Positions 31,783 through 42,388 of a DNA stretch of 64,000 nt are shown here, piece by piece. A model generated the notes under the pieces. That model had not been told where the DNA came from, made no database searches, and saw only the letters and a program-made list of their open reading frames with translations. Each line of letters starts with the position of its first letter. Positions within the stretch are counted from its first letter, which is position 1. Origin of the DNA: Harmothoe impar (Eukaryota; Annelida; Polychaeta; Phyllodocida; Polynoidae); assembly GCA_947462335.1 (NCBI GenBank), contig OX381707.1, forward strand, positions 64,354,004 to 64,418,003, read 5' to 3'. The translations under genes and the position numbers were made by a program.

Positions 31783-32366
31783 TGATTGATTGATTGATTT
31801 GTTTAACGTCCAGACGTACATCAAGTACCTCACGGGACATCTCAAGTTGGCAAGGAGTCATCCACAAATAGTGGTAGTCTGCCTTGCAGTAGTAGGACAG
31901 GTATTTATATGCTGCTTGCCCAATACGGCAGTAACCGCATCTATGGATGATCGAATCTAAGAAATGAATGACCGCATCTATGAGGTGAGGGAGAAAACCG
32001 CTACCGGGGCACGTCCCCTACTCTTTTCGAAGGATAGCAAGTGTTCTTTTATTTGCCTGGCCCTACATACCTGGGCGAGTACCATGGTTGGCAGGGCCAG
32101 GCAAACCACGGCCTTTGATATCTCAGACGTGGTTCACTGAGGAGGAATCCCATGCCAGACCACCAGCAAAGAGGCCCGGGCCCGCGCATATGGGCAGCGG
32201 TTGCCAAACAGCTTACGTGACTGATCACAGCAGTAAGGCACGAGACCCCTCAAGTTTTGTCGCCTTTTACGAATCCGGTATGCCCATTGGTATTGTGGAA
32301 GGCTCTCGATGAAGTTATTCTACTCCTTCATGCCCCCATCATGAAGGTCCCCACTAACACAGGGGG
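31783..32366 (-). mobile_element. (CAAT)n-tailed retroposon, copy 2
   Basis: 584 bp flanked by the 14-bp duplication AGAGCTACAGAGAT (31769-31782 and 32367-32380). It is collinear with copy 1 from the GATT-repeat edge to the CACAGGGGG edge, with a few percent of differences. Both copies are in the same orientation. Frames inside are not conserved genes. Confidence 0.88.
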
Positions 32367-32380
32367 AGAGCTACAGAGAT

Positions 32381-33230
32381 GCCACCCACTTGGGGGGGGG
32401 GGCAATGCCGCGGCCCCGTCTGGTGTCAAACATATGCAAAACATTGTCCACTGATGTGTTGGCTCTTCAACTCAGCATGTCTGAGAAAATATCATAATAC
32501 TCTAATACTACCACATCTAACAAGAAGTAATACTACATGCAGAAAAAAAAGACTTAACTCTTTGAGTCTGATACAATTTAGAGGAACGCCGATGCATGCA
32601 AATACAGAAGTCTACGCTAGTTGAGTTGACAATGGGTTGTACATGAGGCCTAAAATTAATCAACTTTGAACTGTTACTGCCATAAAAAAAAGTAGGAAAT
32701 CTTGACACTTTGGTCAATATCATACATGGAATAAACATAATATATGACAGAAATTCCTGTGAAAAAGTAGGAATTCCTGCAAAAGTAGGTAGAGTGGCAA
32801 GTCTGTAAGCTTGGATTGCAGCTTGTGTGAATGAGCTGGAAGGTTTCAAGGACTACGTGAGATAGCCACTAGGTGCTAGCACACCCTTTGCTTTGCTATA
32901 CATACATCTAAAGGGGCAACTTGATAGTCAATGCATGTCTGGCCCATCTTGCGAGGAAACAGTGAACCAGGGAAGAAGTGGGGAGGGAGTGAGTGAATGA
33001 GTGGGTGAGTGAGTTAGTGAATGAGTGGGTGAAAGGTGGGTGGGTGAATGACAGGTTGGTGAGTGAGTCAGTAAGTCCAGGTAGGGATTGTAAAATGGAG
33101 GCAGAGACGGGCTAAGACAGGGAGAGGGGTGATGAGTAAGTAACTTAGCTCAGTCTAAGTAAAGGACAGATGTGAGGGCCATATCAGGAGTGACAGGGAA
33201 ACAGAAGGAAACTACTTATATTTACAGAAA
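32381..33230. other. Intron sequence with GTGA tetranucleotide tract
   Basis: Poly-G near 32391-32402 and a degenerate (GTGA/GTGG/ATGA)n tract at about 32978-33075. No gene seen. Confidence 0.5.
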
Positions 33231-33235
33231 CTCAC

Positions 33236-33369
33236 CCTGCCAAGTAGAACTGATATGTCAGTATTGTTGGCTTGTGGCATCTGACGCGACAGGGTCTGCC
33301 GGTAGTGCCGAGCCCACACCATGAAGGCATTCATTGGTCGCTTCACGTGCCCGTGTTTGTTCCGATCAT
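33236..33369 (-). CDS. SOX30: SOX30-like gene, exon 2 (first half of HMG box)
   Basis: The 134-base minus-strand exon encodes 44 codons beginning [10 protein letters not shown] and then the SOX signature [11 protein letters not shown], ending with the Asn-Asn-x-x-Ile-Ser-Val-x-Leu-Gly segment. SOX proteins bind the DNA minor groove through this box and bend it. The '[14 protein letters not shown]' entry and 'ANN(T/A)(D/E)ISV' motif are typical of SOX30, a germline-associated factor in vertebrates. Splice phases are 1 at the start and 0 at the end and fit both neighbours. The frame stays open upstream and downstream, but the acceptor CTGTAG and donor AGG|GTGAGT decide the boundaries. Confidence 0.95.
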
Positions 33370-33875
33370 CTACAGCTGGAGGAAACATGTTTCTAAATAT
33401 ATTTTGATACATATCTGATAGGGAAAGTCCAACAATTATTTCTGGGACATTTTCAGAACTCACCTGAATTTTTGTCGTTTGTTTTAAACAGTATTTGATA
33501 GTCATACCAAACGAACTACACATCCCTTTAGCAGCGACGTAATTGTTGAATGTCCCCATACATATAGGACGAAAAAATTGTTTCAGATTCACTCCTACAT
33601 TTTTATGGAATACTGATATATCAGAAATGAAAATGAATATAGTGTTTTGAAAGGAGTCACAGTGTCTCTGACATTACAAGGCGTGTAAAAGTTATGTTAT
33701 CGACTGAGCGGACTTTGCCTTGCCCCTCCTCTGGTTGCTTAGAGGCTGAACATTACAAATGAAAACTTGTTAACCTCATAGACAAAAAAAAGTTTTAAAA
33801 AATACTCAGAGCCTTGGTTTGTTACTATTTTAGATGGAGGGGAAATTCCTATGATTAAAAAAGTGCAATACTTAC
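33370..33875 (-). other. SOX30 intron 1
   Basis: This short phase-1 intron has a GTAAGT donor and a CTGTAG acceptor. No repeat or other feature was recognised in it. Confidence 0.8.
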
Positions 33876-34569
33876 CCTTGGATGGACTTGCGTTGATCAC
33901 ATACTGTGACGGTGACGTCATTGTAGTCACACACGTGGCGGGGACCCCGTTGACTATAAAAGTTGTGCCTGTACCTCTCAGAACTGTCACTGTGGTGGGC
34001 AGGTTGGATGGACTGGCTACCTGAGGTTGTCCAATCCTTTGGCTAGCTGGACTTGCCTGGAAGACCTTGGTGTAACATGGACTTCCCTTTTGATTGGCGG
34101 CAAGGTGTAGCACATGTTTAGGGGATTGGGGTATGGTGGTCACTCTACTTTGGGTAGCTGTGACACCACTCACTTGTGGTGAGGGAGTCTGCCTGTTGAG
34201 TGATGGGGAGGCAACCTTTTGCAATGTGACAACTCTAACAGGAGTGGATCCATTATGTGTACTGGCTGCAAGGGTTGCTGGTGATGGCACATTGGGCTTT
34301 GGCTTGGAAAGCTTGTCCACTGACTGTACTGCTCTTATTTGGGCTGGCCCATTTGAGTTGGCTGTTTGGTTGGTGGCTGATGCCATTGACTGATCAACGT
34401 CCAATATTGAGTTGCTTGGTATGGATGCATCCTTGGTGTGTGGACTACTCACAGAGGACGGGCCCACGTTGACGCTAGGTTGAGGTACGGAGGATGGGGT
34501 GAGTGATGTGGCAAGAGTTTCTCTTTCTGATGACTTTGTATCCTCTGTCACAACTGAAGTACCCTCCAT
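33876..34569 (-). CDS. SOX30: SOX30-like gene, first recognised coding exon (exon 1)
   Basis: This exon begins with an ATG in a good context (AAAATGG) at 34569 and runs 231 codons plus one base to a consensus donor (AAGG|GTAAGT). The product is a Ser/Thr/Pro/Val-rich disordered region, as in the long N-terminus of SOX30, and joins the HMG exon in phase. Upstream, an acceptor-like TATAATTTCAG lies 19 bases before the ATG with no in-frame stop between, so a 5' UTR exon or a more upstream start is likely. With the six exons joined in phase the gene would encode about 902 residues, somewhat longer than vertebrate SOX30. Confidence 0.85.
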
Positions 34570-34589
34570 TTTACACTGGTGAGTGGGAC

Positions 34590-34877
34590 TGAAATTATAT
34601 ACAGAAGCTATGCAATGTATATTTCTATTAAAGACTTTTTGATTCTGACCTTTTTAATGCTTGGTAAATAAAAAGTGGGAGGGGGACATGTCCGCCCCCC
34701 CCCCCCCCCCCCCCCACTTAAAGGGGCCGTGCTCCTGCCGTAGATCCAACAGCTTAGAGTAGAGCATGTCGTTCATAACCAAGTGACCTTTCAGATGTGT
34801 CTGTAAACAAGGCCCCAAGCCACCAAAGGCCACTTAGTAGACTGCAGTCTTGAGTGTGCTGACAGCCTTCAAACATA
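34590..34877. other. Sequence upstream of SOX30 exon 1
   Basis: An acceptor-like tract (TATAATTTCAG on the minus strand) lies immediately upstream of the start codon. A poly-C tract sits at 34696-34715. No CpG-rich promoter is seen directly here, which supports a more distant first exon. Confidence 0.45.
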
Positions 34878-35362
34878 CACTGTAAAAAAGTGTTTCTAAT
34901 TTTTAAACACATTTACCCAAACATATTAAAGTTAGACACTTTCACTGAATCTCAGAATCTCAGCACTTTCTTCTGTCAGCAGGTCCAGGGATATGGCTGC
35001 TGGTGGTGGTTGAGCCTACAAAAGTAAAATATTGGTGGACAAGGCCAGTTTGTCTGGTCCACTGGAATATTTTGGACAGCACTATGTACTTATTATTGTT
35101 GACATTATCTAAATTGTCATTGATGTCAACCAATACAATGGGTACTATATTTGACTAAGGAGAGCCTGTACATGGGCAAAAGCCTGAACAAGGAATAGGA
35201 GAATAATACCAGTGGGCTAGTTAAACTGCCCTCTCCCACGGTTTTTCATTGTTGTAGCTCACCCCTCACTGGCAGCCATATCCCTACGCATAGCTAGAAA
35301 AAAGCTTGCCATCAATATGTTTGGGTGAAAGTGTTTAAATTATAGTCACATTTTTTACAGTG
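34878..35362. mobile_element. MITE, 485 bp, TA target duplication
   Basis: Ends read CACTGTAAAAAAGTG on the left and, reversed, CACTGTAAAAAATGTG on the right, each preceded by TA. The tips resemble those of the larger element at 61016-62697. Confidence 0.75.
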
Positions 35363-35464
35363 TATGGGTGAAGGGTGCAGTGAGCAGTGAGACCAGGTAA
35401 TCATGCTGTCCTGGCCAGGTGACTTCAGTAGGGGGACCATGAATCAGGCTTTCCTTGGAATTAA

Positions 35465-35575
35465 ATAGTCTATAAAAGCATAATGAAACTATAGCACCCT
35501 ATTAGATTTGATGATTACACATTGGCTTCTAGGTATAGACATTATGTAATGGTACCATTGTGTATAGATGTTCTT
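35465..35575. repeat. Dispersed repeat, copy 2
   Basis: Matches 7359-7480 in the giant element (AGTCTATAAAAGCATAATGA onward) with scattered differences. One copy is inside and one outside the giant element. Confidence 0.65.
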
Positions 35576-35589
35576 CTTTCACCCAAAAT

Positions 35590-37090
35590 AATAGCATGTG
35601 GCCTATTCAAGGGGGAGTATACCGTTTTCTTTGGGCACACTGGTGGCAGTTAGTACACTGGTGGGTATCACTAGTACTCAATACTATACCACTGGCACAG
35701 TCCAACTGCTGGTCACACCAGTGCAACTCATCTAGGCCAGAGCATTACTGGGAAGGAACAACCAGCAAACTATTTGTTGGTTGCCTGAGCCTTTGTACAT
35801 GGGGTACTGGTGCTGGGTAATACAGGCTCACAGGGCTAGGATATGTCTGCATGTTAGAGGTTTCTGTTTGGGGGATTCTAAATATAACTAAGGTGTTATA
35901 TAAACCTAACAAGGCTGGCCTAGAGGTTTGGATCTACGGCAGGATGACCGTCCCTTTAAGGCCACTCAAAAAAAAAGTGGTTTCTGATCACAAAGGTCCG
36001 AGAAATCTGACGAGGGAAGCTTTTTTTCAATTTTTCTTTTTCACTCGCAAGCTAAAATGTATAGGCCTAGGATAATTTATGTTTTTCGTGACCAAAATTC
36101 ATATCTTATTGGTGAGGAATTAATTGATCTTTATAGGCAGAGAAAATGTAAGTAATTTCTATACCACTGCATTGCTGGCATTATTAGCTTTGATTTGATA
36201 CCAAATATGACAATTTTTGTCCATTTTCAGAGGGATTTTCATCAATTTAGCAAAAAAAAAAAAAAAAAAGTTTTCCTCAAAACCTGATTTTTATGATGCG
36301 CGCGGTGATGAGAAACCATTTTATTTTCTTGAGTGGCCTAAATACTACGCCCCTGAGTGAATGACTTGCCACTTTCATATCCCTACTGGGCCTCCCGTTC
36401 CCCTCCCGTCTAACACTCTAACCCCTTAGAGACAGGTACCCATTCTACTGAATGACTTGCCATCCCTATGGATTGCTCTTACTTTATTGGTTTCTATACT
36501 TATTTCTCAGTATCCCCCGTTCTTCTCTCCTTTGACATTCGGCCCTTCCACATTGGGGGTCTGGATGGGGTCCTGATTTCCCCTGTCGGTTTTAAAGTTG
36601 GTATCCCAATTGGGGTGACTAGAATTGACCCCTCTCAATAATTACCTGAAAGTCCTGAATGTATACTTTTCTTTTCAAATGTGTACTTAATTCTGGTTAC
36701 CAAGAGTCTTAAATGCTTTAATATAAAGTGTGTAATAACATCTAGATCTACAGCTTTCATGGAGAAAACTCAAGCATTGGCAAACCATCTCAGATATGCT
36801 GCCACCTGTGCAGATGTCAATGCACTAATGTGTCCATGAATGGGGCTGAGCTCCTGGGTCTGCAATGGGAATATCTTGTAAACACTATACACAGCTGCAA
36901 CCTTGTGGTTGAGAAGAGAGGCATGCTAATTGCTTTATTTTTGACTGCTCAGTGAAAATTCATTTTTGCTACTGTGTGGGGATTTTTGTATGGAAATAGT
37001 TCTCGTAGAGCTTTAATACTTTCACATATGTCTTACAACATCAGCATGCTTATCCCCAGGCTGGAAGTGGAAATTCGTCACTGCAACAGT
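35590..37090. other. Intergenic sequence, no gene seen
   Basis: Contains a poly-A run near 36250-36268. Open frames are short and unsupported by splice sites or family similarity. Confidence 0.5.
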
Positions 37091-37532
37091 TGGGATACCA
37101 ACCCGGGGGGGCCACTCCCTATCTTTTTTATAGTCACTATGTGTGAACATCACCTCAAATCTGGTACCCTTATCAAGGGGCAAAATTTACAAAAATCATA
37201 CCCTTTTCAAGGGAAAATTAGCAAGAAACAGACCTAAATCACAGATGACCCTGAAAAATATACCCTAATTATGGGTGACCCTGAAAAAAATCCCCTTCTC
37301 AAGGGTGACCAAGAAATATTATAGGGCCCCCCCCTATGGGAAAAAAAGTAAAAATTACCCTTTAAAGCTCTTAAAATGTACCCTTTTCTTCCAAAATTTG
37401 CCTAAAAAGCACCCCTTATCAAGGGCCCTCGCGGGTCTGTGCCTAGGACCCCAAAACGGACCCTTTCCCTTAGAATCGTGTTCACACATGGTATTCAAAT
37501 CTGAGGGAGTGGCCCCCCCGGGGATACCAACT
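37091..37532. mobile_element. MITE or foldback element with G/C-rich TIRs
   Basis: The left end reads CCCGGGGGGGCCACTCCCT and the right end, reversed, CCCCGGGGGGGCCACTCCCT. GTGTGAACA words continue the symmetry inward. The interior repeats AAGGGTGACC and CCCTTTTCAAGGG-like words. The target duplication was not resolved. Confidence 0.65.
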
Positions 37533-37859
37533 TTAACCGGCTTGGAGGGGGGAGGGGGCTTGGTGGATATGGATGGGGGATCATGATGACAAACAGGAGC
37601 TCGGGGGGGGGGGGGGGGCGCAAACCCAATCAATGCTCCATTTTGGAGGGGGGGGGGGGATTGAAAGCAGTCCATTTCATTTTTTTGTGTGTGTTGGGGG
37701 GGAGCGGGTGGTCATTTCTCGGAATAAAAAAAAATCCATTTTTTTCTGGAAAATCCTACAACTCCCCGCCCCGCCCCATCAATCATCAACAACGGCTGTC
37801 AACGCGGACTCTTGCGGACCGACAAGTCGGATTTTTCGTTTGGTTGCAGTTGGCGAGTT

Positions 37860-38001
37860 CAACTGAATTGCTCCCCACCTCCACCCGTCCTTATCGCTTT
37901 TTAATCATCAGAAATTGGTATCAGCGTTCTACATTATGCATACTTTTAATAAGATCAAAGGCTAGAATTATTACGTGCTGAGAGCCCAAAACAACCTTAC
38001 C
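37860..38001 (-). other. Candidate exon on minus strand (possible SOX30 5' exon)
   Basis: A consensus donor AAG|GTAAGG lies at 38001/38000 on the minus strand. The sequence feeding into it (back to about 38150) has an open, strongly basic frame with acceptor-like TAG words upstream. The frame would not join exon 1 of SOX30 in frame, so if linked it is untranslated. Only the donor is strong; the coordinate range of the exon is not fixed, and the transcribed part would lie at 38001 and above. Confidence 0.2.
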
Positions 38002-38389
38002 TTGTACAAAAATCCCACAAAAATCACCTTCCCACGCTTGCGGTTGGAGCGATGACGTACCAAAGTTGTGACGTCATTTTCATCGCCTTGACGTTTCACC
38101 CGGCGTTTCACATCTTTACAGTGCACAGTAAAAGGGATAATCCTAACACCATACACCTATATAAACATATATCTAATCACATTTAAAATGCAAAGATTAC
38201 TGATATGAAAATCTGGTTGATAATTTATGATATTAGTGTGGAGCATTTACGAAAACGCTGTGAGAATACCCCGGCTAAATGTTTCATCAAAATTCCAGCA
38301 GAGACCGCCACAAACAAAATCAACAAATAGCTGTCAAAAAAACAACTTTGTATTTTTTAGATCTAGCCTGGACCTCTAGTGACGTGCAG

Positions 38390-38458
38390 ATGGCATCGAA
38401 TAACCGGTCTCAATGTTGCAGTCATCCCACCGATGCGAATGGGGCATCCAATATGCAA
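38390..38458 (+). CDS. Candidate first coding exon, plus strand
   Basis: An ATG in a good context (GCAGATGG) opens 23 codons that end in frame at CAA|GTAAGT, a consensus donor. The encoded start is Met-Ala-Ser-Asn-Asn-Arg, Ser/Cys/Asn-rich, with no recognisable domain. It lies about 390 bp from a minus-strand donor, so a divergent promoter between 38.0 and 38.4 kb is possible. I could not find exon 2 in the window, and the sequence right after the donor belongs to a dispersed repeat. Confidence 0.3.
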
Positions 38459-38469
38459 GTAAGTAATGG

Positions 38470-38545
38470 GTGTGGACCACTAAATTCGACACGTCGACAT
38501 GCCACATGGGCCTTTTTATGGCTTAGGCCATGAGAATGAAAGTGA
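38470..38545. repeat. CGACATG-type dispersed repeat, locus 3 (fragment)
   Basis: TGTGGACCACTAAATTCGAC, then CGTCGACATGCCACATGGGC, then CATGAGAATGAAAGTGAGAG. The last part is an inverted match to 43945-43965. Confidence 0.6.
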
Positions 38546-39756
38546 GAGTTTACCGTCCACCGCCCGCATGTCTTTGAAGGGGCCGCATGAAAATGTCATT
38601 ATTTCAAAAATATTTCATTATTTCCAATTTTAAAACATTTTTCCTATTTTGAAATGATTAATCGTTCCAGAAATTGTCACAGGTAGGCATATTTGGTATC
38701 AAACTGAAGCTTATGATGCTAGGAATATGTTAATAGTGGTTAGCCTTAGCTTAGGTCATGTTATCAACTTACAGGGCTCGACAAATTGCTGTGCCCAGTG
38801 GGTGTGACAAATCGGATTGACACAGACAAATTTGACACAACTAAAGTCTTAACTTGGCGAATGTTGGACCGTATTTCCATTAGGCTTAGCAAACTCAGCA
38901 GGCCAAGAATGGATATTATACACCATTGGAAAGATTGTAATTTTCTAGATACAGAAATCAATATTTCAATATGAGATCTTGAATTCCAAGAGAAAGGGTA
39001 TTTTTTGGGCCCTAGACAAAGTGGATATTTTATGGTCGAATGACTAGGAGAACTCTCAGATGACACTTTAATCCAGCTCCAATATTAAGGACAAGTTTTT
39101 ATGTTTCTTCCAGAGCGAGAATTAATAGGATAGGGTTTAGGCCTACCATTTGTGGGATATTTTCTGTAATTTTCTTGATCACCCTTAATAGGGGTATGTT
39201 TTTTTTGCTCGATTTCTTGTTAAAAATATGCTATTTTCTTGATTTTCCTCCCTTGGTAAGGTTCCAAATTTTGGGGTGATGTTTTTTTTCTAAATCGAAA
39301 CTTGAACAAATCTCAATACGTTCATATCATATAGACTAGAGAATGGGCTTTGTAATGGTGTACTCCAATTGTGTATAGCATTAGTGGTCATTTCCCCCAT
39401 TAAATTATGAATACCCAGGTATTGCTCGGGTTACCTCACCTTGGAGGACCCTATGGTCGGATAACACATACCAGAAAGCATCTGCATTCCCCATTTCACA
39501 AAGATCTTGTTTGACGAACAGATATAATTGCTAGCAGATGCACAGTGTTGCCGAAATGATGCCGGAATCATAATGGCCGGCGTATGGCCATAGGACAGAA
39601 TGGCCTGCCATGATCTTAGCTAAATGCTGAAAGAATTTTTAAATCGGCCACTTAGAAGCGAAGATAGGGTAATTTTAGTGAAGTTGTTTAATATTCAAAT
39701 ATTTTCCAAATTCTTCGCAGTAATAATGAAGTTCATATGGGCACCTTAGAGCTGAT

Positions 39757-39930
39757 TGTTCAGGATCGATGATATGGTTGGATCTAGACTAAGAAAATAT
39801 CAGATTCCATCTTGTTTGTATGAAAGGACGCCTCAGAAGTGACGTCATATTTTAATAACGGAAGTAAGGTGAACGCTGACATACGCTGGTACCCGGGCGC
39901 TTATTTTCGCGCGTCGTCAAATACTCAACA
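39757..39930 (+). repeat. Left terminal direct repeat, 174 bp
   Basis: Appears identical to 42210-42383. Contains AGTGACGTCATATTTTA and ends in CGCGCGTCGTCAAATACTCA followed by ACA. Confidence 0.88.
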
Positions 39931-40649
39931 CTCCTCCTCGACAAGAAAATATACTGTGTTAACACCTACACAATAAACTTAGAATATGTATATGAATATA
40001 TGTCACTTGTAAATAAACTCCTCCTGGATATTGAATCAGTGTCTTTGCTTTCTTCGATTAATGTTCCTTTTGTGAAATAATGTTTAGTGTCTCTCAACTT
40101 GACTTTTTCAAATGTTCTCCAGTAAACTGGTTAAGTAGTTTAGATTCTTTCAAAAAATAGAAACACCAATAAGTTGGATAAAGGATAAATACATCCATAT
40201 TTGTTGAAAACTAAAAAGACACAATTTGTCTCAAAAGTTTAGAGATAAAGTCCTTGACGACTTCATAGTCAAACTAGTAAATAAACTGTCCACAGTTTCT
40301 TTGTTTCCATTTCTTCAGTTCTTTCAAAATATGAATATAGAGATATAAATGTATTTTCACTAACATATATAATACTTCATAATTAATAGTTCACAGTACA
40401 GAGTTCTCCTTTTGTTTTGTTTATATTAATATTGAATTTCCACCTAGTTAATAGCATACACACCAGCTATTACAGTATAATATACCACAAATGAAACTAA
40501 CCTTGGGAAGAGAGGTTTCCAGCACATCATTCCCTTGTGAGGTTTTTATCCCTCACGTGAGGCTTTACCCCTCACTTCCCTAACACTGAAAAATAACCCC
40601 ATAAAGCACTCAGCCCTATGGGCATCCACATAATGTGGGCTAAATCCTG

Positions 40650-40735
40650 CATCCACACGCAGTGGGCTTCATCATCCATGCATCCACACACAGTGGGCTT
40701 CATCATCCATGCATCCACACACAGTGGGCTTCATC
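40650..40735 (+). repeat. Minisatellite of about 31 bp (GTGGGCTTCATC type)
   Basis: Three units containing CAGTGGGCTTCATCATCCAT then GCATCCACACA. Confidence 0.8.
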
Positions 40736-40834
40736 CTGTTTCCCTGTACGAGTATTGACACTCCCTACAGCATTGACAAAACATCTACAGTTCACTATAA
40801 ATACAGCTGTAGCACAGTCTCCTCCTATATGTAT

Positions 40835-41058
40835 CCTGTAGGCTATGACGACCTCCAAAGGCCTCCTCCCACACGTCGTACCCTGTAGGCTATGATGACC
40901 TCCAAAGGACTCCTCCCACACGTCGTACCCTGTAGGCTATGATGACCTCCAAAGGCCTCCTCCCACACGTCGTACCCTGTAGGCTATGATGACCTCCAAA
41001 GGACTCCTCCCACATGTCGTACCCTGTAGGCTATGATGACCTCCAAAGGACTCATCCT
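40835..41058 (+). repeat. Minisatellite of about 46 bp, five units
   Basis: Units contain CCTGTAGGCTATGATGACC, then TCCAAAGGACTCCTCCCACA and CGTCGTA. The GGCCTCC/GGACTCC variant alternates between units. Confidence 0.85.
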
Positions 41059-42209
41059 ACACGTCATACTGCAGACTGATATTTCCTCTACACACTGACA
41101 CATCGTCACTGCTCACTTCCAAAGTCTACACACAGCAACAGTGATCACAATACAGTCCATAGACACTTGTCTAACACACACACACACCCCAAGCCGTCAT
41201 CAAAGTTCCTGGTGTTCACACACCCACAATTGTCTTGCACACAGCATCAACTCCTCCAGTGTTGATACATACACAACAGCAAATCATACACATCACTGTC
41301 ATCAGTTATCAAAATACACAAATAATACACACTGTCACATGTCTCCTGCTATCTCCATGGGCTCCATACACGTCATCTACATCAACACAGCACAGCACAC
41401 ATCTACATCAACACAGCACAAACACAAGCTTTCCTCACTGTCTCCATATTGCTCCAGTGTCCACAAACGTATCCCTGGACACAACTCAGTTACACACAGA
41501 TACAGCACTTTTCACGTCGTCCTCACATGGATCTCCTGTGTTCACACAACAATACACACCCCATGCCGACCTCTGTCATCATGTCGTACTCCTCCTACAA
41601 ACACTCATACACACAGGTGTCTTCTCCATGACACCTTACAGCTACCACAGTCCATAAACATCCCAAGTCGATAAAGACACTCACTAACACAAGTACCGTC
41701 TCTCCTGTGTTGTCCATGTCTATCCATTCCACGTTTCTCTTCGAGCTGGGGCTAATAAAACAAGCCTCGGCGACCCTTCTCCATGCCGACCCGATGCCGA
41801 CATCGCCACGGCATCGTCATTTTGTGTACACGCTGACACTGCACTTTACACATCCGGGCACAATACATACTTTGCCTCGATCTCCTGACATCGTCATCTT
41901 GCGGACAAAAACTCACGTGGTCTCTTCAATCCTCTGCAAGTCCTCCTGTCTACACCCCCGGGTCTACACCACTCACCAGCGGCCATTCTCCTCGGGCACT
42001 CCGCCACTCTTCCCGGCACCCTGTCTGTGTCCCTCGGCGCTTCCACGTGTTTCCCGTAGCGTCCCCGGGGCGTCCAAAACTCGCCGACATCCAAGTCTCT
42101 CAAAGTCGATTTCTTATGGCCATCCGGCTTCCAAATTTGTCTCTGCATCTACTCCAAACATTCACCGATCTACCAGAAGTCCGTAGACAGCGTATCTGGG
42201 CCCATAACC
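41059..42209 (+). other. Interior of second LTR-type element, no gene
   Basis: ACACA-, CATCAACACAGCACA- and TCTCC-rich sequence in which several frames stay open because stop codons are rare. No protein motif is present. Confidence 0.6.
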
Positions 42210-42383
42210 TGTTCAGGATCGATGATATGGTTGGATCTAGACTAAGAAAATATCAGATTCCATCTTGTTTGTATGAAAGGACGCCTCAGAAGTGACGTCA
42301 TATTTTAATAACGGAAGTAAGGTGAACGCTGACATACGCTGGTACCCGGGCGCTTATTTTCGCGCGTCGTCAAATACTCAACA
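42210..42383 (+). repeat. Right terminal direct repeat, 174 bp
   Basis: Same length and sequence, by reading, as 39757-39930. It is followed by the CTGAT duplication. Confidence 0.88.
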
Positions 42384-42388
42384 CTGAT

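Larger units (their letters stand above)
26528..33235 (-). other. SOX30 intron 2 (6.7 kb), repeat-bearing
   Basis: This phase-0 intron splits the HMG box. It contains an inverted pair of tRNA-derived sequences (27.0-27.3 kb), a third partial copy near 27.53-27.61 kb, an AACGTT-rich element (28.35-28.5 kb), a tRNA-like sequence (28.69-28.76 kb), one full retroposon copy (31.78-32.37 kb) and a degenerate GTGA/GTGG tetranucleotide tract (about 32.98-33.07 kb). I see no coding signal elsewhere in it, including 28.8-31.7 kb. Confidence 0.7.
39757..42383 (+). mobile_element. Second non-coding LTR-type element, 2627 bp
   Basis: Two 174-bp direct repeats, TGTTCAGGATCG...ACTCAACA, bound the element. 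A 5-bp duplication CTGAT flanks it (39752-39756 and 42384-42388). No retrotransposon gene is present. The interior is C/A-rich with two minisatellites and ACACA-rich tracts. I see no convincing primer-binding site or polypurine tract, so the family is uncertain: a TRIM/LARD-like or retrozyme-like element. The strand is assigned only by C/A-richness shared with the 13892-17892 element. Confidence 0.85.

Noticed and set aside
41141..42186. Overlapping long frames in the second LTR-type element
   Set aside because: They arise from ACAC/TCTC-rich, stop-poor DNA; no motif, several phases open at once.
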